A stretch of 19,433 nucleotides of DNA. It comes from a bacterium (lineage in GTDB: Bacteria; Cyanobacteriota; Vampirovibrionia; Obscuribacterales; Obscuribacteraceae). The position numbers and the translations under genes are program-made. Positions 7,792-14,888 of the stretch are shown piece by piece. Below the pieces are notes generated by a model. It saw only the letters and a program-made list of their open reading frames with translations, had not been told where the DNA came from and did not search any database. Where the stretch lies: the NCBI GenBank assembly GCA_030431355.1, contig JAUIJG010000038.1, positions 1-19,433 on the forward strand. Direction: 5' to 3'. Positions within the stretch are counted from its first letter, which is position 1. Each line of letters begins with the position of its first letter.

Positions 7792-10331
7792 AATACTTTC
7801 CCAAAATTTGTTGCAGTCTTGCTCTGACCCTGGGTCTTGTTTGGGCACCGCTGCCATTTGCCCTGGCCCAGGAGAACGAGCCTGCTATATCTTCTATCGG
7901 AAACGCGGACCAGGAAAAACAGATGTCCGAGTTGGTGGGAGACGGCTCTGAGAAAGAGTCCGGCGGTTCTACTGAACCGGCAACTCCCGATGGTTCTGAT
8001 GGCACGACAGGCACTTCCGCCCCATCTGCAAGCAATGACTTGAATCTCAATTCTGATGAGAGCGATCCTTCCGCCGGTGGCGTGGTGCTTAATCTTGGCG
8101 AGGTGATAGATAAGTGTCTGGAGGCCTATGGTGGAGAGGAGGCTCTTTCTGCCCTTTCTAAAAACGCCCAGATTTATGGAAAGTTGATCCCTCCTAATGG
8201 TGCGGGGCAGAAAGTTTTCTACGCGTATCGTAAGTTTCGCAAAGGGAAACGCTGGCGAGTCGATCTGGAGGCGCCTCCTGCCCAGGCAGCAGGAACACCG
8301 ATCAAGAGAGTCCTGGCATTTAACGGACTCTCCGGCTGGCGTTCGGTCAGCAATACTGTCTCTGATCTAAATCCGGTGCGTCTCGCTCAACTCAATGATG
8401 ACAATGAGTGTCAACCGGACCTGCTAACCTACTGGGGCAAAGAGAATCAGTTCAAATTTACCCTGCTGGGCAAAACAACATTTCGCCAGGTTCCGGTCTA
8501 CTCCGTTTTAGTCACTAATAAAGACGATCGTGACTGCACTCTTTTTATTGATAGAAGAAATTATTTGATAGTTGGTATCAAATACGAGACCAGAGGCGTG
8601 AGCCAGGAAAATAAGCGAACAGTTACCGTTGAGTATTCTCAGTACAGACCAAGCGGTGGCACAATGTTTCCCTTTAAGCAGACCAGATATATCAATGGTC
8701 GACTTGCCTCGGAGCTGTCCATCAGCAGCGTGATGTTGAGTGAGTCTGTTTCAGAATCTTTGTTCGATAGACCACAATCGGCTGGAAAGATAAGGCTGTC
8801 CAACCCCGTCAACGTGCGTTTTTCCTTCGTCCAGAATGAAATTCTCGTGAAAGCGAGAATAAACGGCGGTGAAGAGCTGACCTTCCTGTTCGATACCGGA
8901 GCTTCCGATACCATAATAGATAGACGGGTAGCGGCAGAACATTTTCTCGCTAAACAAGGAAAACAGAAAGTTACTTCGCTTGCCGGAAAGGTCGGCGTTG
9001 ACATGACCTCCTTGAAGCGATTTGAGATGGACAAGCTCATTCTCAATGATCTAGAAGCTCGCATAACGAGTCTTGCCTATCAGTCCCAACAGTTAGGCCG
9101 ACCCCTGGCTGGAATAATCGGAACCAATTTGATCAAAAAGTTTGTGGTACGCATTGATTATGGAACGTCGGTAATTACTTTCTATGACCAGGATACTTTC
9201 AAGCGTCCGGCCAGTGCTGACTCCGTCCCATTTTTGCAACCTAACGCTCCTGTGGTGAATATCACACTGGATGGTCGCCAGAAGTTGCCTGTTCTTATTG
9301 ATACCGGTGCAGCTTTCAACAATTTGCCTAGAACGGTGGCACGGAAGCAACTGGGTAGTGGGGCCGGTCAGGCTAGCTATTCTACCGAAGGCACTGGTCT
9401 GGATGGCTCGAAACTGAAGCTGGGTAGTGTTGTAGTCGGATCTGTCCAGTTTGGGCGGCAAGTGGCTCGCAAAGTGAATTTCACGTTCTTCAATGAGGCA
9501 CCTGGTTCTAAATCCGGTGCATCTGCAACAAGCACCTCCGATGGAAAAGTTGTTGAAGAGAAGGGCGGATTTTTCAAAAGCGACAGTATCGGCATACTCG
9601 GCAATCCATTTTTGAAAAACTATGTCCTGATAATGGACTACAAGTTCCAGAGACTTCTTCTGGCTTCCAACCCTGTTGTTAAAATCAAAGAGCAGATTAC
9701 CCGGGCACTGATTACAGGCGATGATAAGCTGGTTATTCACAGGGATTATCGCGCTGCCGAGGATTCTTACCAGAAAGCTTTGCTGGTTGCAACGAGCAAT
9801 AAAGATGTACGCAGTCAGGCTATTCTCTGGGGAAGGTTAGGTAATCTGAGACGAATGATGGCAAAGGATCTCTCTAGACCTGAGCATACTAAATCCTCTT
9901 ACGAGTACTTCATTAAAGCCCAGAATCTTGCCCTCGAATGTGGTGCCTCAGATGTTCGCGGTCGAATACTTGCCGATTGGAGTCTTCTATATAGTGACCA
10001 CGGCCAGGTGGTTGAGTCCGGGCAAACAATAAACCAGGCATTGCTTCTCGCTCCCCAGGATCCCCAGGTGAACGTGGACTACGCCATTCATCTATATCGG
10101 GCAGGTCGACTGGCAGAGATGCAGAAATATATTGAGAAAGCCTTGTTCGCCGAGCCGTCCAATTGGCAGGCGCTCTGGTATCAATACAAGCTGGCCGACA
10201 AGTTTATGAATTATCCCAGGGCTTTGAGCACTTTGAAGGAGATCAAAAAGTACTACCCCTGGTCTAAACTTGCCGGCAAAAAGATGCTTGAGATTCAACA
10301 GAAGATAAAGATGGTGCCTCAGGGCAATTAA
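7788..10331 (+). CDS. Exported protein with LolA-like region, two retropepsin-like domains and TPR tail
   Basis: 847 residues. A signal peptide (1-27, cleavage after ALA before QEN) is followed by a Gly/Ser/Thr/Asp-rich linker (about 30-100). Residues 101-330 resemble a LolA/outer-membrane-lipoprotein-sorting beta domain (GEVIDKCLEAYGGEEAL, then WRVDLEAPP and FIDRRNYLIVGIKYE). Two tandem retropepsin-like aspartyl protease domains follow: FLFDTGASDTIID with Asp369 and AGIIGTNLIKKFVVRIDY; then VLIDTGAAFNNLP with Asp505 and GILGNPFLKNYVLIMDY. Both catalytic DTGA motifs and both hydrophobic-Gly motifs are intact, so one chain could form a complete two-lobed active site. Residues about 640-845 look like TPR helices. 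The GTG start at 7788 overlaps the kdsA stop by four nt. It should act in the periplasm or at the outer membrane; substrate unknown. The architecture is directly seen, proteolytic activity is inferred. Confidence 0.85.
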   Translation: MKYFPKICCSLALTLGLVWAPLPFALAQENEPAISSIGNADQEKQMSELVGDGSEKESGGSTEPATPDGSDGTTGTSAPSASNDLNLNSDESDPSAGGVVLNLGEVIDKCLEAYGGEEALSALSKNAQIYGKLIPPNGAGQKVFYAYRKFRKGKRWRVDLEAPPAQAAGTPIKRVLAFNGLSGWRSVSNTVSDLNPVRLAQLNDDNECQPDLLTYWGKENQFKFTLLGKTTFRQVPVYSVLVTNKDDRDCTLFIDRRNYLIVGIKYETRGVSQENKRTVTVEYSQYRPSGGTMFPFKQTRYINGRLASELSISSVMLSESVSESLFDRPQSAGKIRLSNPVNVRFSFVQNEILVKARINGGEELTFLFDTGASDTIIDRRVAAEHFLAKQGKQKVTSLAGKVGVDMTSLKRFEMDKLILNDLEARITSLAYQSQQLGRPLAGIIGTNLIKKFVVRIDYGTSVITFYDQDTFKRPASADSVPFLQPNAPVVNITLDGRQKLPVLIDTGAAFNNLPRTVARKQLGSGAGQASYSTEGTGLDGSKLKLGSVVVGSVQFGRQVARKVNFTFFNEAPGSKSGASATSTSDGKVVEEKGGFFKSDSIGILGNPFLKNYVLIMDYKFQRLLLASNPVVKIKEQITRALITGDDKLVIHRDYRAAEDSYQKALLVATSNKDVRSQAILWGRLGNLRRMMAKDLSRPEHTKSSYEYFIKAQNLALECGASDVRGRILADWSLLYSDHGQVVESGQTINQALLLAPQDPQVNVDYAIHLYRAGRLAEMQKYIEKALFAEPSNWQALWYQYKLADKFMNYPRALSTLKEIKKYYPWSKLAGKKMLEIQQKIKMVPQGN

Positions 10332-10981
10332 TTTGAAGCCCTCTCTTTAACTGCGTTTCTAAGCAGTGTGTATTTTGGACCAAACCAATATTTGCGCATC
10401 TCTTTGTAGGTCTTGTCGAAATCCCAGCCGTCACGCTGTACACGCCAAATTCCTATCATGCATCCGGTCCTGTCGGATCCATGCTGGCAGTGGACTATGA
10501 CCGGCTCTCCGGTTTTCTTGGCTGCGTCGATAGTTTCGAGCAGGGTCGAAACCTGCTTCTTGGTCGGCGCTTTGTCGCTCATGGGCATGTTCATGTACTT
10601 CAGCCCTATCGATTCGCAGTACTTGGCTTCTTGTTTCGCCGGTTTGGTCGGGGCTCGTAAGTCGATTACGGTTTTTACTCCCATCTCTTTCAGCTTGTTC
10701 AATCCGGCTTCTGTGGGCTCACCACTTCTGTATAGGAAAGGATGAACCTGGTGGAAATTTGGAAGGTCTTCCACTTTCTTCTTAGAAGCGTTCACCGCGG
10801 CAGATTTAGTATTGGTTGGGCTCGCCAGCGCTTCGGCGCCTGCTAAAAATGTAGTACTGTAGAAACCCACAGTTACAATCAATGCCGTAAGGTGCACAAT
10901 GTTGTCAACGTAGAACTCAGCTGCTACATTGCTCGATAGTTGCGGGGTTTGATTAAAAATAGTTAATAACCTGTTTTTCAT
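10328..10981 (-). CDS. Exported dual-specificity/tyrosine phosphatase
   Basis: 217 residues. The phosphatase signature VHCQHGSDRTG contains the CX5R loop (Cys165, Arg171 from the chosen start) of cysteine-based protein tyrosine/dual-specificity phosphatases. It is preceded by VHPFLYRSGEPTEAGLNKLKEMG, VKTVIDLRAP and MNMPMSDKAPTKKQV, the last holding a candidate general-acid Asp. A hydrophobic segment at about residues 27-50 ending in AEALASP looks like a signal peptide with a long N-region or a membrane anchor, so the enzyme should act outside the cytoplasm. Start: an ATG at 10990 is possible, but AGGA abuts it directly; the ATG at 10981 lies nine nt from that AGGA. The stop codon overlaps the retropepsin gene's stop tail-to-tail by four nt (TTAA). 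It is divergent from the sigma-factor gene with a 59-nt gap. Substrate unknown. Confidence 0.85.
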   Translation of the reverse strand: MKNRLLTIFNQTPQLSSNVAAEFYVDNIVHLTALIVTVGFYSTTFLAGAEALASPTNTKSAAVNASKKKVEDLPNFHQVHPFLYRSGEPTEAGLNKLKEMGVKTVIDLRAPTKPAKQEAKYCESIGLKYMNMPMSDKAPTKKQVSTLLETIDAAKKTGEPVIVHCQHGSDRTGCMIGIWRVQRDGWDFDKTYKEMRKYWFGPKYTLLRNAVKERASN

Positions 10982-11040
10982 TGAACTCATTCCTGGAATT
11001 TATCGTCTAAGACAGTGTAACCAAACCGCAAGGGTTGGAG

Positions 11041-11676
11041 ATGAAATTGGACCTTAATGATGAGGCCCTTGTCGAGAAGTTTCGACAGTCTAAGGATAAG
11101 AGTTTGTTCAAGTCCTTGGTGCGCCGATACCAAAGTCGAATTTATAACGCGGCGTACCGCATGCTTGGCAACAGGGAAGAGGCTGAGGAAGTTGTGCAGG
11201 ACACTTTCGTAAAAATGCATCAAAGCATGGACAAATTTCGAAATCAGTCGACTTTTGCCGCATGGTTGTTTCGAATTTCCCACAATCAGTCCGTGGACAG
11301 ATTGAGAAGCAGAAAGAAAAAGCGAGGATTCAAATTCTTTTCGTTTAATCCCATGTCGACCCTCTCTTCTGAAGATGGAGAAGATGGTGGTGGCACCGTT
11401 CAGCAGTTTGCAGACGACAGACCGGATCCCGGCAAGCTCTTGGATATGGAAGAAGAGTCAAGGATCGTTCAGGATTGCCTCACTCGCTTGCCTGAAAACC
11501 AGCGAGCTGTCCTGATCTTGCATGACATAGAAGGATTCTCTTACAAAGATATAGCGGATATTACAGGAGCCAGCGTCGGCACGGTGCGATCAAGGCTTCA
11601 TTATGGCAGGATGAAATTGAAGGAACACCTTCAGCCTTACTACTCGTCAGGTAATCAGAAATTGAAACTCAGGTAA
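11041..11676 (+). CDS. ECF-type RNA polymerase sigma factor
   Basis: 211-residue extracytoplasmic-function sigma factor. Region 2 spans about residues 8-90 (FKSLVRRYQSRIYNAAYRMLG, EEAEEVVQDTFVKMHQSMDKF, FAAWLFRISHNQSVDRLRSRKKK), the standard core-binding and -10 recognition helices. Region 4 spans about 140-200 (CLTRLPENQRAVLILHDIEG, FSYKDIADITGASVGTVRSRLHYGRMKLK), the -35 recognition helix-turn-helix. Between them is a roughly 40-residue acidic/Gly linker (EDGEDGGGTVQQFADDRPDPG). Start: ATG 11041 with AAGGG six nt upstream; the longer frame from TTG 11035 overlaps that site. The next gene, an anti-sigma factor, begins seven nt after the stop. The pair should control an envelope response; I did not find a clear ECF-type autoregulatory promoter (GGAAC...GTC) upstream. 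Confidence 0.94.
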   Translation: MKLDLNDEALVEKFRQSKDKSLFKSLVRRYQSRIYNAAYRMLGNREEAEEVVQDTFVKMHQSMDKFRNQSTFAAWLFRISHNQSVDRLRSRKKKRGFKFFSFNPMSTLSSEDGEDGGGTVQQFADDRPDPGKLLDMEEESRIVQDCLTRLPENQRAVLILHDIEGFSYKDIADITGASVGTVRSRLHYGRMKLKEHLQPYYSSGNQKLKLR

Positions 11677-11683
11677 TAGGAAA

Positions 11684-12595
11684 ATGAGCGGACACAAAGA
11701 CATAGATTGCGATAAAGCAAGAGAGCTTCTCGATAGCTTCCACGATAATGAGCTATCCGGCGAAGAGCGGGAGTTGATTCAAAGCCACCTGGGCGAGTGT
11801 TCGGGTTGTAGCACCGCGCTGGCGGAGATAAGCTCCGTATCAAGTCTGCTCAAGTCTATTCCACGGCAAGAGTTGCGAAAAGATTTTGCCGATGATTTGG
11901 CAGCAGTTGTGTTTGAACCTTCTAAAAATTCTGTGGAAGAGTCTAAAATTGTCTCGATTAACAAGGCACCGCGGAAGAATTTCACCTTTGCTTACGTGGC
12001 GGCGGCTGCTGCTTGTCTAGTGGCTTTGGCTGTTTCTCTTCCCCACTTGCTCGGTGGAAATGATTCGAACTCAGTTTTGGTCACTAAGGAGACTAAAAAT
12101 CCGGCTAACTCTGAGATCTCTAGAAGTGCTGATAAACCTGGTGATAACATCGACGAGAGAGTGGCAGAGTTGTCGGAACCCGGCGAATCCGTCGTCCAAG
12201 ATAAGGAGATTGTCGCTGAAAAGGAATCGGGGAAACAAGAAGCTAACAAAGATTCTGGCATAAACTCTGACATGAATTCGAAGATGGCGAAGGCGACACC
12301 TTCGGTGGTGGCTTCCTCCGACAGCCAGACACCGGCTCCAGTTGTCGCCGTTGATAAAAAGAGACCTGTGGAGACCGCTGTTCAGACCAAGCCTGAATCA
12401 ACAAACATGGTGGCCAACATTCCTCAAAGTGCCTCGACGGCTGTTTCTGGTTCCTATGCAAAGAATCAGATCTCTCAAGACGAGTTGCATTCTAATGAGG
12501 CAGTGGTAGCTTATGAAGGCGATGAACCTGATGGACTGTTTTCTCAAATGGGCATTGGAACCGACGAGGATGGACTTTATGCTATCAAGCTCTAG
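11684..12595 (+). CDS. Transmembrane zinc-finger anti-sigma factor
   Basis: 303 residues. The N-terminal cytoplasmic domain carries the zf-HC2/ZAS pattern: Cys9, then His35-X3-Cys39-X2-Cys42 (HLGECSGC), which binds zinc and holds the cognate ECF sigma factor. One membrane segment follows at about residues 99-122 (FTFAYVAAAAACLVALAVSL). The rest (about 125-303) is a low-complexity, Ser/Lys/Glu/Pro-rich periplasmic region with a conserved-looking acidic/Gly C-terminal tail (DEPDGLFSQMGIGTDEDG). Start ATG 11684 is preceded by AGGA. It lies seven nt after the sigma gene, and its last 17 nt overlap the start of the Spy/CpxP-like gene, so the three are one transcription unit. Release of sigma by proteolysis or by a periplasmic ligand is inferred from the family. 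Confidence 0.88.
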   Translation: MSGHKDIDCDKARELLDSFHDNELSGEERELIQSHLGECSGCSTALAEISSVSSLLKSIPRQELRKDFADDLAAVVFEPSKNSVEESKIVSINKAPRKNFTFAYVAAAAACLVALAVSLPHLLGGNDSNSVLVTKETKNPANSEISRSADKPGDNIDERVAELSEPGESVVQDKEIVAEKESGKQEANKDSGINSDMNSKMAKATPSVVASSDSQTPAPVVAVDKKRPVETAVQTKPESTNMVANIPQSASTAVSGSYAKNQISQDELHSNEAVVAYEGDEPDGLFSQMGIGTDEDGLYAIKL

Positions 12596-13451
12596 ATGGA
12601 AGAAATATCGATGGGCTGCCCTGGCTTTCAGTTTGTTTGCTATGGGACTGGCTTCACCAGTGGCATCTGCGCAAGATGGACCCGGTGGCACCGGCGTGGG
12701 GGAATCAAATTTGATGCAGAGTGAGTCCGGTCCACCCCGGGGTCCGATGTCTCAACGTTTTCAAAAGTATATGCCTGATGATGGTGGCGTCCCTGGTGGT
12801 CCTGGTGGCGATGGTATGCGCGGTGGAGGCATGAGGAGAAGATTCCAGAATCTCCCCCCGGAGCAACAGCAGAGACTGAAAGAGAGACTGCAAGGCATGT
12901 CTAGAGATGAACGCCGGCAGTTTATACAGCAGATGCGTCAGCGGGGAGGTCAGCAGCCAGGAATGAATCTGGGGCCGGAGAGCCGACCCAGGCGGCCCGG
13001 GCCCGGACCCGGAGCGAGCGGTCGAGGCAGACGTGGCTCCATGCAAGGGGGCCGGCAGTGGTTTGGAAGAAAGCCTATTCGCCTGGATGTGCTAAACCTC
13101 AGCGATGAACAGAAATCCAAAATACAACAGATGAGGCAAGAGAATTCTGTGCGTGCTCGTCGAGTCAACAAGGACCTGAGGGCGAAGAGAAGCAGATTAA
13201 AGGAAATGCTTTTTGATCCTGGTGCCACTAAGAAACAGATATTAGATCAGCAGGCCAGCTACAATTCCCTTAGAAGCCAGGCCGACGACATAATGGTTAA
13301 TGACTTTCTAGGCATCCGATCCGTACTTACTAAGGAGCAGCTCAAGCGATTGCCGGAGATTAAACCGGGAAGAAGAAGTCAGACCCGCTCTACAAGATCT
13401 GTCGGAGCTAAGCGCTTAAACAAGAAGAGTGCTGCTAGCAAAGGCCTTTAG
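12579..13451 (+). CDS. Spy/CpxP/ZraP-like exported stress protein
   Basis: 290 residues. A signal peptide (1-31, cleavage after ASPVASA before QDG) leads into a Gly/Pro/Arg/Gln-rich region (32-150) and then a helical domain with two LTxxQ-type motifs, LSDEQ at 164-168 and LTKEQ at 240-244, separated by long charged helices. This is the hallmark of Spy/CpxP and of the related metal-resistance sensors (ZraP, CnrX). The N-terminal RRRFQNLPPEQQQRLKERL and MSRDERRQFIQQM stretches are further amphipathic helices. The C-terminus is strongly basic. Start: ATG 12579 has GAGG nine nt upstream and yields a proper signal peptide; ATG 12570 abuts the GAGG. It overlaps the anti-sigma gene by 17 nt. Inferred role: periplasmic chaperone or stress sensor feeding the adjacent sigma/anti-sigma switch. 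Confidence 0.83.
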   Translation: MLSSSRWKKYRWAALAFSLFAMGLASPVASAQDGPGGTGVGESNLMQSESGPPRGPMSQRFQKYMPDDGGVPGGPGGDGMRGGGMRRRFQNLPPEQQQRLKERLQGMSRDERRQFIQQMRQRGGQQPGMNLGPESRPRRPGPGPGASGRGRRGSMQGGRQWFGRKPIRLDVLNLSDEQKSKIQQMRQENSVRARRVNKDLRAKRSRLKEMLFDPGATKKQILDQQASYNSLRSQADDIMVNDFLGIRSVLTKEQLKRLPEIKPGRRSQTRSTRSVGAKRLNKKSAASKGL

Positions 13452-13489
13452 CGGATCAGCTTCCTCAGGGCTCTCTAACTCCAGGGTTT

Positions 13490-14665
13490 TTAGTTCTTTT
13501 TGGAAGCCCAGTCGAGGATAAAGTCGGGTTCGTCTGGAACCTTGGGTTTCGGTTTCGTCTTCTTCGGCGGCTCTTTCTTCTTCTCTTTCTTTGGTTTCTT
13601 GAGCTGCGCTTTTGCCTCAAGTTTTATGGTTGATGGTGGTGGCGCGTTGTAGGCTGGTGCCGGAACCATCGGTGGTGGTGGTGGTACCAGACCGTTACTT
13701 CGTTTAGGTCGTGGGCTGGTTTTTGCCACCACCGGCTTCGAAACTTTTGCAGGTGTTGATTTTGGTTTGCTGACCCGGGCCACCGGCGGATTTGTCTTTT
13801 TCGGTTTCGGCCTTGGTCTTGTCTCGGTGGGCTTCTTGGCCGCTGCTTTTTTGGTGACCGGCTTGGAAGGTGAATGCGCTTTGCTCTTGCCTGAATCCTG
13901 GGGTGGTCTTATCTTCTTTGGTGTGGGAGCCGGAGTTGCACTGCTTGATGGAGTGCTCATGGCGATGCTCAAGGTAGGAATTCGTTTGGAGTTGCTGTTG
14001 AGCTGCTTTCTCCACTGGGCAATGAGGTTGTTTGTGCTTTTTACAAGATTATTGCTGAAATTCTTCAACTGGAAAGATTCCCAGGTACAAGCCAAATTTG
14101 CCGCTTCGGAATTTTCATTGGTGTTTTTCGCTCTGGCCATCATCAATTTGACCAGTTCTCTCTGGGCTTCCACAGAGCCAGGATTTCTCTTTAAGGCTGT
14201 GCCTATCTGCCCCATCGCCTCATCCAATTTATCTTGCATCAGATAGAGGTCTGCTAATTTGACTCTCGCCTGAACACTATTGGGCTTCATTCTTACAGCC
14301 TGGGGTAGATAGCGTTCTGCTCTTATGAAATTGCCTTCTTCCAGGCTCATGGTTCCAAGCTCGTAGCATAAATCCGCCACGAAACTGGAATTCTTTCCAT
14401 ACTCTTTGGAGCCCGCTTCGATGGCTTTTTTGTATAAGTTAGCGGCGTCTTCAAACTCACCGGCGAGATAGCAGTCGAAGGCCTGTTGTTTTAAAAGGTT
14501 CGGATTCTCTGCGATAACAGGTCTTCCATATTTCTGGGCACAGGCTTCCGGACAATGAAAAGAAGCAACCAAAACTAACAAAAACGTCGTCAGCGACGTT
14601 AGATAGAGGAGTCCGGCCGGTACGCCGTGAATATGGGATTTTAGAATTTGCTGCCAGGATTTCAT
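13490..14665 (-). CDS. Exported TPR protein with Lys/Pro-rich tail
   Basis: 391 residues, not assignable to a named protein. The N-terminus has a hydrophobic stretch (about 18-36) and a likely signal-peptidase site after PEACA (residues 39-43). Residues about 55-170 form three or four TPR units (AFDCYLAGEFEDAANLYKKA, ELGTMSLEEGNFIRAERYL, KLADLYLMQDKLDEAMGQI, with A/P-rich junctions). From about 235 to 380 the chain is highly enriched in Lys, Pro, Ala, Ser and Thr, including a five-proline run, then ends in PDEPDFILDWASKKN. Such tails resemble periplasm-spanning segments (TonB-like) or cell-wall-binding stretches. Start ATG at 14665-14663 has no clear ribosome site. Convergent with the Spy-like gene (38-nt gap). 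Probably a periplasmic scaffold; the function is unknown. Confidence 0.78.
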   Translation of the reverse strand: MKSWQQILKSHIHGVPAGLLYLTSLTTFLLVLVASFHCPEACAQKYGRPVIAENPNLLKQQAFDCYLAGEFEDAANLYKKAIEAGSKEYGKNSSFVADLCYELGTMSLEEGNFIRAERYLPQAVRMKPNSVQARVKLADLYLMQDKLDEAMGQIGTALKRNPGSVEAQRELVKLMMARAKNTNENSEAANLACTWESFQLKNFSNNLVKSTNNLIAQWRKQLNSNSKRIPTLSIAMSTPSSSATPAPTPKKIRPPQDSGKSKAHSPSKPVTKKAAAKKPTETRPRPKPKKTNPPVARVSKPKSTPAKVSKPVVAKTSPRPKRSNGLVPPPPPMVPAPAYNAPPPSTIKLEAKAQLKKPKKEKKKEPPKKTKPKPKVPDEPDFILDWASKKN

Positions 14666-14888
14666 CGGTTATCGGGTTCAAGCTGAAATATATCTTATAT
14701 TGTAAGCTTTTGTTTTCATCTGTACATAGTGTTTGGTCTAGTTTTTCCGCTTTTTCTGCAGATCTTGGTAGAATTTCAAGTTTATTGTCGGTTCAGGTTT
14801 CGCCAGGCGTGAGACTCAGCAGCAGACCTCAGCTGTTCTTATCCCCGAGATTCTGGTTCCGAAAGTCTAATTTTTGTGGAGAATCCAT
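14666..14888. other. Divergent gap between TPR gene and PxpA-like gene
   Basis: A 223-nt gap with an AT-rich left part (TATATCTTATATTG near 14690-14703) and no confident promoter pair in either direction. A frame starting at 14710 continues into the PxpA-like gene in another phase and has no recognisable content. Confidence 0.35.

Noticed and set aside
8880..9640. Possible retroelement, because of the retropepsin motifs
   Set aside because: No reverse transcriptase, integrase, gag-like gene or terminal repeat nearby; the protein has a signal peptide and a TPR tail, so it is a cellular gene.
9093..9740. 215-codon leftward frame
   Set aside because: Antisense to the retropepsin domains, which carry clear motifs.
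10997..11024. Leftward promoter TTGGTT-16-TAAATT for the phosphatase gene
   Set aside because: The implied start point would exclude the AGGA ribosome site at 10991-10994, so the two readings contradict each other.
13439..13451. AAAGGCCTTT perfect palindrome at the end of the Spy-like gene, as a terminator
   Set aside because: A palindrome without a loop cannot make a useful hairpin, and no T-run follows. The convergent gap 13452-13489 gives no better terminator.
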